DNA from: Aquimarina agarilytica ZC1
GTDB taxonomy: Bacteria > Bacteroidota > Bacteroidia > Flavobacteriales > Flavobacteriaceae
Assembly: GCF_000255455.1 (NCBI RefSeq)
Contig: NZ_JH621267.1
Span: forward strand, 1 to 63,330
Length of the DNA stretch: 63,330 nucleotides
Reading direction: 5' to 3'
The position numbers and the translations under genes were made by a program. The notes under the pieces were generated by a model, which saw only the letters and a program-made list of their open reading frames with translations, was not told the origin of the DNA and made no database searches. Position 1 is the stretch's first letter. Each line of letters begins with the position of its first letter. Below, piece after piece: positions 27,387 to 38,040 of the stretch.

Positions 27387-30143
27387 ATGCAGTCATTTTT
27401 AGATCAAGTTGTTTCTTATTTAATCGCACTAAAACCTACTGATTTTAATCAGTTAGTCGTGGTGCTTCCTAGTCAACGTGCAGGCCTTTTTTTAAAAAAT
27501 AAATTGGCACATGCCCTTGCGGGAGAAACTAGAATTTTACCCGAAATTAATAGTATTGAAACATTTATTACTGAATTATCGGGCTTGGAAACGATTGATA
27601 ATAACGAAATTTTACTCTTGTTTTATGAAGCTTACCTAGAAAAATGCCCCGAAGAGGAGCAAAAAGACTTTGAAAATTTTATGTCCTGGGGACAAACCTT
27701 ACTTCAGGATTTTAATGAAATTGATCGGTATCTTGTAGATCATGATGCTTTTTTTAAATACTTGTATTACATCACAGATCAAAAACACTGGTTTTTACAA
27801 GAAAATAAAACACATTTAATTGAAAATTACATTCAATTTTGGGAACGCTTACAACTATATTATACCGCTTTTGCGGAAAAATTAAATAACATAGGAAAAG
27901 GCTACCAAGGCTTACAATATCGCCAAGCTGCCGATTATATTGAAACCTATGCTACCGAAAATAATAAAAATTTCCTATTTGTTGGTTTCAATGCCTTAAA
28001 TGCCGCAGAACAAAAAATTATAAAAACCTTAATCAACGAAAATAAAGCACATTGCCTTTGGGATGCTGATGCTTATTTTATGAATGATTATGACCATGAT
28101 GCGTCTTTGTTTTTAAGGACTATTCAAAAAGAATGGAAAGGGATCGATGCCATTGAACAAAGTATCCACCATAGTTTTGAAGCCAAGAAAAACATACATA
28201 TCACCGGAGTTCCAAAAAATATAGGGCAACTAAAATACGTGGGACAATTGCTTCAGGATTTTAGCCCCGAGCAATTATCAAAAACAGCATTAGTCCTCGC
28301 CGATGAAACTTTATTACTCCCTGTTTTAAGTTCTTTGCCTCAAAATGTTCAACATGTAAACATTACCATGGGATTGCCTTTAAATCAACTCCCTTTTGCC
28401 GCATTTATTCATCAATATTTTACTTTAAAAAGCAGCTTACAAACTGCTGCTACTTTTTATTACAAAGATCTTATTTCTGTATTACAAAGCCCTTATACCA
28501 AAGTACTTTTAGGAAAAGATCAATGCAATCAATTATATGACACTATTATAAAAAACAATTGGGTATATATTAATCCCAAAATGCTATTTGAAGACTTGCA
28601 TACACAAAATAGCGCTGCAGCTAAACTTTTGTTTTCAGTATCTAAAAACAATACACAGTTAGTAACTGATTTGTGTCAAATTACTGATAAGCTTTGTAAT
28701 CATTATAAAGCTATTGACAATACAGAACAACTTGGTTACACACATAAGTTTCTCATTATTTTTGAAGAACTCCTTGATTTAGTGTCCGAATACCCAAATA
28801 TCAACACTTTAAAAGTAGTACAACAATTACTGAATGATAAAACAAAAAATGAAAAAATCGACTTTCGGGGTGAACCTTTCCAAGGTTTACAAATTATGGG
28901 GGTATTAGAATCCCGTTGTTTGGATTTTGAAACAATACTAGTAACATCGGTAAACGAAGGCATTTTACCATCGGGCAAAAAAGGAAACTCTTTTATTCCT
29001 CACGACCTTAAACTAGATCTTAAACTACCTACTTTTAAAGAAAAAGATGCCATTTATGCCTATCACTTTTACCGTCTTTTACAACGCTGTAATACGGCGC
29101 ATTTACTTTACAATACCGAAGTTGATGAATTCAATTCGGGAGAAAAAAGCCGATTTATACAACAATTAGAATTAGAAACACATCCCAATCATCACATTAC
29201 CCATTCCATTGTATCCACAAACAATGCCCCTAATTATACACCCATAACCGAAATTGAGAAAGACATAAACGTCATTAATAAATTAAGCCAAATAGCTCAC
29301 AAAGGATTTTCGCCTTCGGCTTTAGGCGCCTACTTACGTGATCCTTTAAGCTTTTATGAGCAATATATTTTAGGCGTTCTAGAAACCGAAGAAGTTGAAG
29401 AAGAAGTAGCTGCCAACACTCTTGGAACAGTAATTCACAATGTTTTAGAAAATTTTTACAAACCCTTAACTGGTCGCCTTGTTGCTGCTCATGATATCCT
29501 TGAAATGCAAAAAAACATACGTACTGCAGTTGAAAAAGAGTTTCAAGCCACCTACTCCACCAACCAAATTAGTACCGGAATCAATTATATTACATTAGAA
29601 GTAGCTATTGAATATATCTCTAAATTTTTAAAACTAGAATTAGCAGAAATCAAAGCGGGTAACGAAATTCATATTGTTGCTATAGAAAGTGATATTGCCA
29701 CTCAAATAGCAGTGCCAAACTTACATTTCCCTATTGCTATTCGCGGAAAAGTAGATCGAGTTGATCGTTATAATGGTCAACTTCGAATTGTGGATTACAA
29801 AACGGGTACCGTAAATGCCGCAGATTTAAAAATTAGAGACTGGAATGGCTTATTAGAGGATGACAAACGTAGCAAAGCATTACAAATACTCATGTATGCC
29901 TATATGTATTGCTCCAAAAACTCGATTACCGAGCCTGTTCACGGAGGTATTATTTCATTTAAAAAACTAAACGACGGCTTTTTATCATTTGCTAAATATC
30001 CAGAAAAAGGAAGAACAAGTGACCCTAATATAACATCTGAAATTTTTAAGAATTTTTTAGAACAACTTCAGCAATTAATCACTGAAATTTGCGACATAAA
30101 TACTCCTTTTATAAAAAAAGAGCCTAAAACATTTTTTAAATGA
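27387..30143 (+). CDS. AddB-like PD-(D/E)XK nuclease/helicase
   Basis: The protein has 918 residues. The N-terminal part resembles an inactivated or degenerate UvrD-type helicase of the AddB kind (QLVVVLPSQRAGLFLKNKL corresponds to the former Walker region). The C-terminal third is a RecB-type nuclease: LGTVIHNVLENFY, then IRGKVDRVDRYNGQLRIVDYKTG with the catalytic D and D-x-K. It should work with an AddA partner in double-strand-break repair; AddA is not in the window. The stop overlaps the next start by 4 nt (ATGA), so the two are co-translated. Confidence 0.85.
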   Translation: MQSFLDQVVSYLIALKPTDFNQLVVVLPSQRAGLFLKNKLAHALAGETRILPEINSIETFITELSGLETIDNNEILLLFYEAYLEKCPEEEQKDFENFMSWGQTLLQDFNEIDRYLVDHDAFFKYLYYITDQKHWFLQENKTHLIENYIQFWERLQLYYTAFAEKLNNIGKGYQGLQYRQAADYIETYATENNKNFLFVGFNALNAAEQKIIKTLINENKAHCLWDADAYFMNDYDHDASLFLRTIQKEWKGIDAIEQSIHHSFEAKKNIHITGVPKNIGQLKYVGQLLQDFSPEQLSKTALVLADETLLLPVLSSLPQNVQHVNITMGLPLNQLPFAAFIHQYFTLKSSLQTAATFYYKDLISVLQSPYTKVLLGKDQCNQLYDTIIKNNWVYINPKMLFEDLHTQNSAAAKLLFSVSKNNTQLVTDLCQITDKLCNHYKAIDNTEQLGYTHKFLIIFEELLDLVSEYPNINTLKVVQQLLNDKTKNEKIDFRGEPFQGLQIMGVLESRCLDFETILVTSVNEGILPSGKKGNSFIPHDLKLDLKLPTFKEKDAIYAYHFYRLLQRCNTAHLLYNTEVDEFNSGEKSRFIQQLELETHPNHHITHSIVSTNNAPNYTPITEIEKDINVINKLSQIAHKGFSPSALGAYLRDPLSFYEQYILGVLETEEVEEEVAANTLGTVIHNVLENFYKPLTGRLVAAHDILEMQKNIRTAVEKEFQATYSTNQISTGINYITLEVAIEYISKFLKLELAEIKAGNEIHIVAIESDIATQIAVPNLHFPIAIRGKVDRVDRYNGQLRIVDYKTGTVNAADLKIRDWNGLLEDDKRSKALQILMYAYMYCSKNSITEPVHGGIISFKKLNDGFLSFAKYPEKGRTSDPNITSEIFKNFLEQLQQLITEICDINTPFIKKEPKTFFK

Positions 30144-30985
30144 CCTTAACCATCCATAAAAATATTCCTCTGGTAGGAAAACACAAAAAAGCCATAGTTA
30201 CCGATTTTATATATAAAAAATCAAACACTAAATTACCCGTTCTTATTTTTTGTCATGGATATAAAGGTTTTAAAGACTGGGGCCCTTGGCAGCTTATGCT
30301 AAAAAGCATAGCTAATAATGATTTTTTTGTGGTAGCATTCAATTTTTCACACAATGGAGGTACTATTGAACAACCTATTGATTTCCCAGATTTAGAGGCT
30401 TTTGGTAATGATAATTTTTCAAAACAACAGGATGATTTACAAGCTGTAATTGACGAAATAACCGCCTCCAATTTCAAATTTAACGAATTGGTTGACACCT
30501 CTAACATTACCCTTATGGGCCATTCACGCGGAGGCGGTGTAGTTACCATTAAAGCTTCCAATGAATCAAAAGTCACCAAAATAATTACCCTAGCCGCCAT
30601 TGCCTCGTATAATGACAGCTTACCTGCTAAAGAAAAGATTGCTCAATGGCGTAATGAGGGCGTGCTATATGTTAAAAATGGACGTACCAAGCAAGACATG
30701 CCTTTGCATTATCAATTATTCGAAGATTATCAAGCAAATCAATCTGCATTGGATATTTCTGCTGCGGCAAAAAAATTAACCATCCCTCATTTAATTATTC
30801 ACGGAAAACAAGATCCTACTGTACCTTATAGTAAAGCTGAATTATTACACCAATGGAGTCAAAAAAGCAAATTACTGCCCTTAGATACCGATCATGTTTT
30901 TAATGCCAAACACCCTTGGTTAAACGATCAAATGCCTCCTGCCCTAACACAAGTCACTCAAGCTATTTTAAACTTTTTAAAATAA
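30140..30985 (+). CDS. Alpha/beta hydrolase
   Basis: This 281-residue soluble protein has no signal peptide. The fold is shown by LIFCHGYKGFKDWG (oxyanion region), the nucleophile elbow GHSRGGG near residue 130, LIIHGKQDPTVPYSKA (acid residue) and DTDHVF (catalytic His) near the end. It resembles dienelactone hydrolase or serine-aminopeptidase-like esterases; the substrate is not predictable. It overlaps the AddB-like gene by 4 nt and the MATE gene follows 8 nt later, so the three probably form an operon. Confidence 0.9.
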   Translation: MTLTIHKNIPLVGKHKKAIVTDFIYKKSNTKLPVLIFCHGYKGFKDWGPWQLMLKSIANNDFFVVAFNFSHNGGTIEQPIDFPDLEAFGNDNFSKQQDDLQAVIDEITASNFKFNELVDTSNITLMGHSRGGGVVTIKASNESKVTKIITLAAIASYNDSLPAKEKIAQWRNEGVLYVKNGRTKQDMPLHYQLFEDYQANQSALDISAAAKKLTIPHLIIHGKQDPTVPYSKAELLHQWSQKSKLLPLDTDHVFNAKHPWLNDQMPPALTQVTQAILNFLK

Positions 30986-30993
30986 ACTAATAC

Positions 30994-32319
30994 GTGGAGT
31001 TAACCAGCTTTAAAAAAATTCACAATATTGCAGTCCCAGCTATTATTGCCGGTATTGCCGAACCCATCCTATCATCTACCGATGCTGCCATTGTGGGTAA
31101 TATCCCCTTACATGCTAAAGCATCCTTAGCGGCGGTGGGTGTAGTAGGTGCATTTTTATCCATGCTCATCTGGGTACTTGGACAAACACGAAGTGTTATT
31201 TCATCTATAATTTCGCAATACTTAGGCGCTAATAAAATAAAAGAAATTGCTACGCTTCCTGCGCAAGCTATTTTAATAAATATAGGACTAAGTATCCTTG
31301 TTTTAATGAGTACTTATTTTTTTGCTGCCGATATTTTTAGACTTTTAAAAGCAGAAGGACAAATATTAGAATTCAGTTTAAAATACTACAATATTCGCGT
31401 ATGGGGATTCCCCTTTACCTTATTTGTTTTTGCTGCTTTTGGCATTTTTAGAGGCCTACAAAATACCTTTTGGCCCATGATAGTTTCTGCCATTGGCGCC
31501 TTATTAAATATTATACTAGATATCGCTTTTGTTTACGGAATTGAAGGCTATATTCCTGCCATGCATATTGAAGGAGCCGCTTGGGCAAGTCTAATTTCGC
31601 AAATAATGATGGCAATTTTAGTGGGAATTTTACTGGTTCGAAAAACAAGGATTAGTTTTAAAATTGGCAAAAAACTACATCACGAAGTCCCAAGATTACT
31701 TAGTATGAGTGGTAATCTTTTTTTAAGAGCCATTTCATTAAATATTGCCTTACTTACTGCCGTTAGAGTTGCTACAGGTTTGGGGGATGCTTACATTGCT
31801 GCTCATGCTATAGCTATGAATATCTGGCTGTTTACTGCCTTTTTTATTGACGGCTATTCCTCCGCCGGAAACATCTACGGCGGACGCTTATTGGGTGCCA
31901 AAGATTATCCTCAATTAAAAAAATTGGTTCACCAGGTAATGAAATATGGCATTATTGTAGGCGGTATACTTATGGCCTTAGGTGGCTTACTCTATGAACC
32001 TATTGGATTACTTTTTACCAAAGAAACTGAAGTATTAGCGGCTTTTTATAGCATGTTTTTTATGGTAATTATTGTACAACCTTGTAATGCTGTTGCTTTT
32101 GTATTAGATGGTGTTTTTAAAGGTTTAGGCGAAATGAAATACTTAAGAAACTTACTCTTCTTTTCCACTTTTCTAGGTTTTTTACCCACACTTTTTATTA
32201 CCCAATACTTTAACCTCAAACTTATAGGTATTTGGATGGCTTTGGGTGTTTGGCTTCTTTTTAGATCTGTGGGTATGTATGTTAAGTTTAAAAGGAAGTA
32301 TATTAGCCTCAACACTTAA
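30994..32319 (+). CDS. MATE-family efflux transporter
   Basis: This 441-residue inner-membrane protein has 12 predicted helices in two halves. Motifs include VPAIIAGIAEPILSSTDAAIVG at the N-terminus, GALLNIILDIAFVYG in the middle and IDGYSSAGNIYGGRLLGAKDY, which is the DinF-like MATE group. It would export cationic drugs or metabolites by Na+ or H+ antiport. The start codon is GTG at 30994, 8 nt after the hydrolase gene stop. Confidence 0.92.
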   Translation: MELTSFKKIHNIAVPAIIAGIAEPILSSTDAAIVGNIPLHAKASLAAVGVVGAFLSMLIWVLGQTRSVISSIISQYLGANKIKEIATLPAQAILINIGLSILVLMSTYFFAADIFRLLKAEGQILEFSLKYYNIRVWGFPFTLFVFAAFGIFRGLQNTFWPMIVSAIGALLNIILDIAFVYGIEGYIPAMHIEGAAWASLISQIMMAILVGILLVRKTRISFKIGKKLHHEVPRLLSMSGNLFLRAISLNIALLTAVRVATGLGDAYIAAHAIAMNIWLFTAFFIDGYSSAGNIYGGRLLGAKDYPQLKKLVHQVMKYGIIVGGILMALGGLLYEPIGLLFTKETEVLAAFYSMFFMVIIVQPCNAVAFVLDGVFKGLGEMKYLRNLLFFSTFLGFLPTLFITQYFNLKLIGIWMALGVWLLFRSVGMYVKFKRKYISLNT

Positions 32320-32332
32320 TTCAACACACAAA

Positions 32333-34171
32333 ATGAAGCGCTCGATCTCAAAAAAACATAACCTATTGTTGTTCATCATTTATGTTATTTTTTTTCAAAT
32401 TAATGCCCAAAACGAAACCTGGCTATTTAAATTGCCCGATAGCATTCCCCCAAAGGATCGAATTTGTTTTGCTTTATATACAGTACACGAAAATACCTTA
32501 AAGCTAACGGCTCAATTTTACCCGATTAAAAACTACGAACCTTTTGAAGCTAGTTTACAGCTAAAAGAAAATGGCAAATGGGTAGACAAAGCGACCACCA
32601 AAATTATTTATCCAGGCTATACCGCTCCTTTTAGAATAGACAATTGGGACGATACAAAAGCATATGAATACAGGGTAACTCATAACAATACCGCCTTTTA
32701 TGAAGGAACCATACAAAAGAACCCCATACAAAAGGACGAAATTGTATTGGCTGCCTTTACCTGTAATTCTATTTACCCCAAATATGGCGGAGACATTGAA
32801 CGGAAGGACATTGTTGAAAACATGAAAAAGCTAAAACCCGACGTACTCTTTTTTTCTGGAGATCAAGTATATGATCATAGCGAGCATTATTTGTATTGGT
32901 TAAAATTTGGAAGAGATTTTGGTGATATCATTAAAAATACCCCCACTATTTGCTTACCCGATGATCATGATGTGGGCCAAGCAAATTTATGGGGTGCAGG
33001 CGGCAAAAAAGGAAAAGCACGTAATGGCGAAAGTGGCGGCTATTATATGCCTGTCGAATATGTAAAAGAAGTAGAGCGTGCGCAAACATCACACCTACCC
33101 GATCCTTATGACCCTACTCCTATAGAACAAGGTATAGGTGTATATTATACCGACTTAAAATGGGGAGGTATCAGCTTTGCTATTTTGGAAGATCGTAAAT
33201 TTAAAACTGGACTAGAAGGTTATGTAAAAGATGAAACCACATACTTCCCTAAAGTAACCGATGCCAATATTGATAATAAACCTTTTAATGTTAATGGAGC
33301 TACGCTTTTAGGAGAACGCCAATTAAAATTCCTTGAAGATTGGACTACAGATTGGGAAAATGCTGAAATAAAAACAGTGCTTTCGCAAACCATTTTTGCT
33401 ATGGGAAACACTCATTCGGGCAAATACGATAAACCGATAGGCTTAGATTTTGATACTAATGGTTGGCCGCAAGCCAAAAGAGACAAAGCCCTTTCGGTAA
33501 TACGTAAAAGTTTTTCATGTATGATTGCTGGTGACCAGCATTTAGGAACCGTAATTCAACACGGAATTGATGACTGGAATGATGCTGGCTATTCGTTTTG
33601 TACCCCTTCAATTGCTAATTTTTGGTTACGCTGGTGGTCTCCCGAAAAAGCGGGAGCAAATAGAAAAAAAGGAGCTCCCGAATATACAGGTGAATTTTTA
33701 GATGGATTTCAAAATAAAATAACCATGCAAGCCACTGCAAATCCGACCATACAACACAAAAAAGCCTCCGGCGGAAAGCTAACTACTACGGCTGCAGGTT
33801 TTGGTGTAATCCGTTACCATAAAAATAAGCGTGAAATTACTTTTGAGTGCTGGCCCAGAAATGTAGATATCACCAACTCAACAAGCAAACAATATAAAGG
33901 TTGGCCTATCACCATATCTCAATTTGATAATTATAAAATTGATAATGGCTATAAACTACCTCTATTCAAAACATCCAAGAATAATCAAGTCATTACTGTA
34001 CTAAATGAAACTAATGACGTAGTTTCTTCTGTAAGAATAAAAGGCAGCACCTATCAACCAAAAACACACAAAAAAGGAACTTATAAAATAGTTATTGGGG
34101 AAGGAAATACTACCAAAGAATTCACTTTCCCATCCTTATTGAAGAATAAAAAAGTGGTTAATGTAAAATAA
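32333..34171 (+). CDS. PhoD-like alkaline phosphatase family protein
   Basis: This 612-residue exported metallophosphoesterase is read from ATG 32333, because the 29 preceding codons (in-frame from 32246) overlap the MATE gene and MKRSISKKHNLLLFIIYVIF gives a clean signal peptide. A beta-sandwich of about 110 residues is followed by the phosphatase core with VLFFSGDQVYDH, CLPDDHDVGQANLWG and MIAGDQHLG, which carry the metal ligands expected in PhoD-type enzymes. It may release phosphate from organic esters in the periplasm or outside. It is the last gene of the run from 27387, closed by a terminator. Confidence 0.88.
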   Translation: MKRSISKKHNLLLFIIYVIFFQINAQNETWLFKLPDSIPPKDRICFALYTVHENTLKLTAQFYPIKNYEPFEASLQLKENGKWVDKATTKIIYPGYTAPFRIDNWDDTKAYEYRVTHNNTAFYEGTIQKNPIQKDEIVLAAFTCNSIYPKYGGDIERKDIVENMKKLKPDVLFFSGDQVYDHSEHYLYWLKFGRDFGDIIKNTPTICLPDDHDVGQANLWGAGGKKGKARNGESGGYYMPVEYVKEVERAQTSHLPDPYDPTPIEQGIGVYYTDLKWGGISFAILEDRKFKTGLEGYVKDETTYFPKVTDANIDNKPFNVNGATLLGERQLKFLEDWTTDWENAEIKTVLSQTIFAMGNTHSGKYDKPIGLDFDTNGWPQAKRDKALSVIRKSFSCMIAGDQHLGTVIQHGIDDWNDAGYSFCTPSIANFWLRWWSPEKAGANRKKGAPEYTGEFLDGFQNKITMQATANPTIQHKKASGGKLTTTAAGFGVIRYHKNKREITFECWPRNVDITNSTSKQYKGWPITISQFDNYKIDNGYKLPLFKTSKNNQVITVLNETNDVVSSVRIKGSTYQPKTHKKGTYKIVIGEGNTTKEFTFPSLLKNKKVVNVK

Positions 34172-34197
34172 ACTTCATTTCCACTCAATTGTAATAA

Positions 34198-34238
34198 ACA
34201 CACAAAAGCCTCGAATTTTCATCGAGGCTTTTGTGTGT
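34198..34238. terminator. Bidirectional terminator
   Basis: ACACACAAAAGCCTCGA (34198-34214) pairs perfectly over 17 bp with TCGAGGCTTTTGTGTGT (34222-34238) between two convergent genes. Confidence 0.88.
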
Positions 34239-34321
34239 TATAATTTATTTTTCTTAAGGAAGAAGCTATTCTTCAAACTCAACGATGTGATAATTAGATT
34301 TACTCAGCGTATTTAAATAAC

Positions 34322-35812
34322 TCAAATATATTTATTATTATGATAAAATACATTTTTCAACTTCATTCTGGGTGTTATCTTACCAAATTGATCCTCCTTT
34401 TTTATATTCTTATTATTAGAAAAATAATTTTCAACAAAATTATCTTCAAAAATTTTTATTTTATCAAATGCATTTTCTAAGCGATCTCCTTCAATATGCT
34501 TAAAATCTTTATCAAATTTACAATCGATGTATGTTGACTTAGTAGAACTGTAAGCACCATAAGCTCCAAAAGTCGGATTAAATGCAGATGACAAAGCAAA
34601 TGCTGCCCCACTGATTGCACCTCCAATTGCCCCTCCTCCACCGACTAATATAGGAGCTCCACTAGACTGAACCACTATATAACCTCCAATAGTTAGCTGA
34701 AGTGTATCTGATTTTTTATATGCGGTAATCCCCACATCACTATTTCCTACTTTTCTTAAAAATTTTGAAGTTTTTTCAAGCTTCCTTATTCTGGCTGATT
34801 GAAATGAAGATCCCCCTTCTTGTATAATAGGTCCATTTTTAAAAGTTATACTATCTTCTTTTTTTAAATTAATTTCTTTAAGTTTAGTTTTTGAATCGAG
34901 ACCAATTGCAACAAATTTCATTTCCTTACTATTGATACTCAATTGATACAATATCCCATTATGTATAAACGAATTATGCTTGTAAGATACTGGAAATCCA
35001 GGTTCGGTTGGAAATATTACTGGTTTTTCAAATGAACTTGATGTTACCGAAAAATCATTCATATCAACTTTTATAATCCTTGTCTCTCCTTTTAGCACAT
35101 CGGTTGTAAAAATTAACTCATTTTTAGTTTGATAAAGTTTATTTTTTGAAGACGTATTTTCTATAGAATTTGGACTATTCGAATCTATTCTAACTATTGA
35201 ACCTGAACCAAACCATCCAACTGATCTAAATAAGTCAACTGGATACTTTTTATAATTTTGATCATTGGCAAAAACAAAATGATCAAACGGTATTGTTTTC
35301 TTTTTAAAAGTTTTATCATTTGACAAAGAATAGAAATGGACTTTTTCCGATTTTTTTGATGCAGTAATAATATAAAACGTATCATTATGAGTTAATGACT
35401 TTATATATTTTTCCTTTTCAAAATCAACAACTAATTCATCTTGATTTAAAGTTTTAGTTTTGAAATTAAACGATAATATACCAAAACGCTTTATCTTATT
35501 ATCTGTAAACACAATTGAATACACATCATTATCTATGCTATAACCTACAAAACTTTTAAAATTCTTTTGCAATCTATCTGTTTTTAACTCTGCTTTTAAT
35601 TTAAAATTAGTATCAAACAGATATAATTTTGTGTATTTAGAATCCTCCACTAAAATTACTAGCTCGCCCGTATTTTTATTTGAAATTGCTAATGATTCTT
35701 TATTATTAAAACCACTCCCTTTGAAATTCGTTTCAATTACTTTAACTTCTTTCTGCGCAAGCAAAACCACACTACATAGCATTAAAAAAATGCTCAAAAA
35801 AACCTTCTTCAT
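34322..35812 (-). CDS. Exported protein of unknown function
   Basis: The protein has 496 residues with a signal peptide ending near VVLLAQKEVK. Residues 25 to about 370 are beta-rich, with short repeating strands ending in Tyr/Lys (for example YTKLYLFDTNFKLKAEL and RFGILSFNFKTK), which suggests a propeller-like fold. Near 385-415 a Gly/Ala-rich hydrophobic stretch (GGGGAIGGAISGAAFAL) could insert in a membrane or help assembly. I do not recognise a family. It is convergent with the phosphatase and just downstream of metG, in the same direction. Confidence 0.7.
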   Translation of the reverse strand: MKKVFLSIFLMLCSVVLLAQKEVKVIETNFKGSGFNNKESLAISNKNTGELVILVEDSKYTKLYLFDTNFKLKAELKTDRLQKNFKSFVGYSIDNDVYSIVFTDNKIKRFGILSFNFKTKTLNQDELVVDFEKEKYIKSLTHNDTFYIITASKKSEKVHFYSLSNDKTFKKKTIPFDHFVFANDQNYKKYPVDLFRSVGWFGSGSIVRIDSNSPNSIENTSSKNKLYQTKNELIFTTDVLKGETRIIKVDMNDFSVTSSSFEKPVIFPTEPGFPVSYKHNSFIHNGILYQLSINSKEMKFVAIGLDSKTKLKEINLKKEDSITFKNGPIIQEGGSSFQSARIRKLEKTSKFLRKVGNSDVGITAYKKSDTLQLTIGGYIVVQSSGAPILVGGGGAIGGAISGAAFALSSAFNPTFGAYGAYSSTKSTYIDCKFDKDFKHIEGDRLENAFDKIKIFEDNFVENYFSNNKNIKKEDQFGKITPRMKLKNVFYHNNKYI

Positions 35813-35837
35813 AAAAATATATTACAACAATAACCTA

Positions 35838-37898
35838 CTAACTAATCGTTTCCCCATTAGGCACACCATCCTCATCTGGATTGAGGAACACCAATTTTCC
35901 ATCGGCCTGTTGGGTCATTAAAATCATTCCTTCGCTTTCTACACCACGTAATTTTCGAGGTGCTAAATTAACTAACACGGTTACTTGTTTCCCTATAATG
36001 GCTTCGGGCGCAAAATGTTCTGCTATACCCGACACTATGGTACGCACATCAATCCCTGTATCTACTTTTAATACCAATAGTTTTTTCGCTTTAGGCATTT
36101 TTGTCGCTTCAACAATAGTTCCAACGCGCATATCCAACTTGCTAAAATCTTCAAAAGTCGTGGTATCTTTTTGTGGCTCCACCTCTTTTGCTGCTGCTTC
36201 GTTGATTTTTTTGGTATCTTCTAACTTTTGCAATTGTGCCTCTATAGTAGTATCCTCAACTTTAGAAAATAACAACTCACCCTTTTCTATTTGATGCCCA
36301 CTAGGCAATAAAGCTTCCGCGGAAGCAATACTTTCCCATGCGACAAAACTAGATTCAATAGCTAAAATGCTTTTTAATTTTTTACTTGTAAAAGGTAAAA
36401 AAGGCTCACATAAAGTAGCTAAAGCTGACGCTATTTGTAAAGCCACGTACATAATTGTTTTTGTTCGTTCTTCATCCACTTTAATCGTTTTCCAAGGCTC
36501 TAAATCTGCTAAGTATTTATTACCTAAACGCGCTACATTCATCATTTCTTGACTTGCTTCGCGAAAGCGATAACGCTCCAAAGAGCTTGCTATAACAGCT
36601 GGGTAGGCCTTCAATTTTTCTAAAGTTTCAACATCAATAGCCTCAAACTCATTTGGTGCTGGTATTACGCCATTATAGTATTTATTTGTTAACACTACGG
36701 CACGATTAATAAAGTTTCCAAAAATGGCTACTAATTCATTATTATTTCGTGCTTGGAAATCCTTCCAGGTAAAATCATTATCCTTAGTTTCGGGTGCATT
36801 TGCTGTTAACACGTAACGTAGCACATCCTGTTGTCCAGGAAAATCCTCCAAATATTCATGTAACCAAACCGCCCAGTTTTTACTGGTTGATAATTTATTT
36901 CCTTCTAAATTTAAAAACTCATTGGCTGGTACATTTTCGGGTAAAATATAACTCCCTTCTGCCTTAAGCATACTCGGAAACACAATACAATGAAATACTA
37001 TATTGTCCTTACCAATAAAATGCACTAGTTTGGTATCGTCTTTTTTCCAGTAATCTTCCCAATTTTTTCCTTCGCGCTCGGCCCATTCTTTTGTTGATGA
37101 AATATAGCCAATTGGCGCATCGAACCACACATACAATACTTTACCTTCGGCACCCTCACATGGCACAGGAATTCCCCAATCTAAATCACGTGTTACTGCT
37201 CTTGGCCGTAAACCATCATCAATCCAACTTTTACATTGTCCGTATACATTGGTTTTCCAATCTTTTTTATGCCCTTCTAAAATCCATTCTTTTAAAAAAT
37301 CCTCATACTGATCCAAAGGCAAAAACCAGTGTTTTGTACTTTTTGTTATTGGTTCTGCTCCAGAAATGGTAGACTTAGGATTTATTAAATCGGTGGCGTT
37401 TAATGAACTTCCACATTTTTCACACTGGTCACCATAAGCCTCATCATGATTACATTTGGGACAAGTACCCGTTACAAAACGATCAGCTAAAAATTGATTC
37501 GCCTCTGGGTCATATAATTGTTCTGTTACCTCTTCAATAAATTGCCCCTTTTCGTGCATTTTCATAAAAAATTCCGAAGCAGTATCATGGTGTATCTTTT
37601 TAGAAGTACGCGAATAATTATCAAATGAAATTCCAAAATCTTCAAATGAATTTTTGATAATATTATGGTACTTATCAATAATTACTTGCGGCGACACCCC
37701 TTCTTTTTTAGCACGCATAGGAATGGCCACTCCATGCTCATCACTTCCGCCAATTAACACCACATCCTTACCTATTCCACGTAAATAACGTGTATAAATA
37801 TCCGCAGGTACATACACTCCTGCCATATGTCCAATATGTATTGGACCGTTAGTATAAGGTAATGCGGTAGTAATGGTATATCTTTTTGGCGTACTCAT
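35838..37898 (-). CDS. metG: Methionyl-tRNA synthetase
   Basis: This cytoplasmic enzyme charges both initiator and elongator tRNA-Met. It has 686 residues. The HIGH motif is PIHIGHMAG (about 18-26). A zinc-binding insert has [17 protein letters not shown]. The KMSKS counterpart is KLSTS, and [13 protein letters not shown] is the expected core block. A C-terminal tRNA-binding (EMAP/Arc1p-like) domain starts at [17 protein letters not shown] and is typical of the longer, dimeric form. A TAAATTTG promoter element lies 23 nt upstream. An initiator tRNA gene, its substrate, is also in this window (59266). Confidence 0.97.
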   Translation of the reverse strand: MSTPKRYTITTALPYTNGPIHIGHMAGVYVPADIYTRYLRGIGKDVVLIGGSDEHGVAIPMRAKKEGVSPQVIIDKYHNIIKNSFEDFGISFDNYSRTSKKIHHDTASEFFMKMHEKGQFIEEVTEQLYDPEANQFLADRFVTGTCPKCNHDEAYGDQCEKCGSSLNATDLINPKSTISGAEPITKSTKHWFLPLDQYEDFLKEWILEGHKKDWKTNVYGQCKSWIDDGLRPRAVTRDLDWGIPVPCEGAEGKVLYVWFDAPIGYISSTKEWAEREGKNWEDYWKKDDTKLVHFIGKDNIVFHCIVFPSMLKAEGSYILPENVPANEFLNLEGNKLSTSKNWAVWLHEYLEDFPGQQDVLRYVLTANAPETKDNDFTWKDFQARNNNELVAIFGNFINRAVVLTNKYYNGVIPAPNEFEAIDVETLEKLKAYPAVIASSLERYRFREASQEMMNVARLGNKYLADLEPWKTIKVDEERTKTIMYVALQIASALATLCEPFLPFTSKKLKSILAIESSFVAWESIASAEALLPSGHQIEKGELLFSKVEDTTIEAQLQKLEDTKKINEAAAKEVEPQKDTTTFEDFSKLDMRVGTIVEATKMPKAKKLLVLKVDTGIDVRTIVSGIAEHFAPEAIIGKQVTVLVNLAPRKLRGVESEGMILMTQQADGKLVFLNPDEDGVPNGETIS

Positions 37899-37921
37899 AA
37901 TGCTTAATTTCTTTAAAGGGG

Positions 37922-37929
37922 CAAATTTA
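37922..37929 (-). promoter_or_regulatory. metG -7 promoter element
   Basis: The minus strand reads TAAATTTG, a TAnnTTTG match, 23 nt before the metG ATG in the spacer shared with the divergent LD-carboxypeptidase gene. Confidence 0.55.
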
Positions 37930-38040
37930 GGAAAAAGAGACAGTTTTTTAGACTTTTAACCTGTTGCTTTTAGCAATTTGCTTTTATTTCAATTAATATC
38001 TTAAAATTAGATACTTTTAAGCCTATAAAACCTTTACCAA

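Noticed and set aside
32246..32332. Longer start for the PhoD-type gene
   Set aside because: The extra 29 codons overlap the MATE gene and precede a clean signal peptide.
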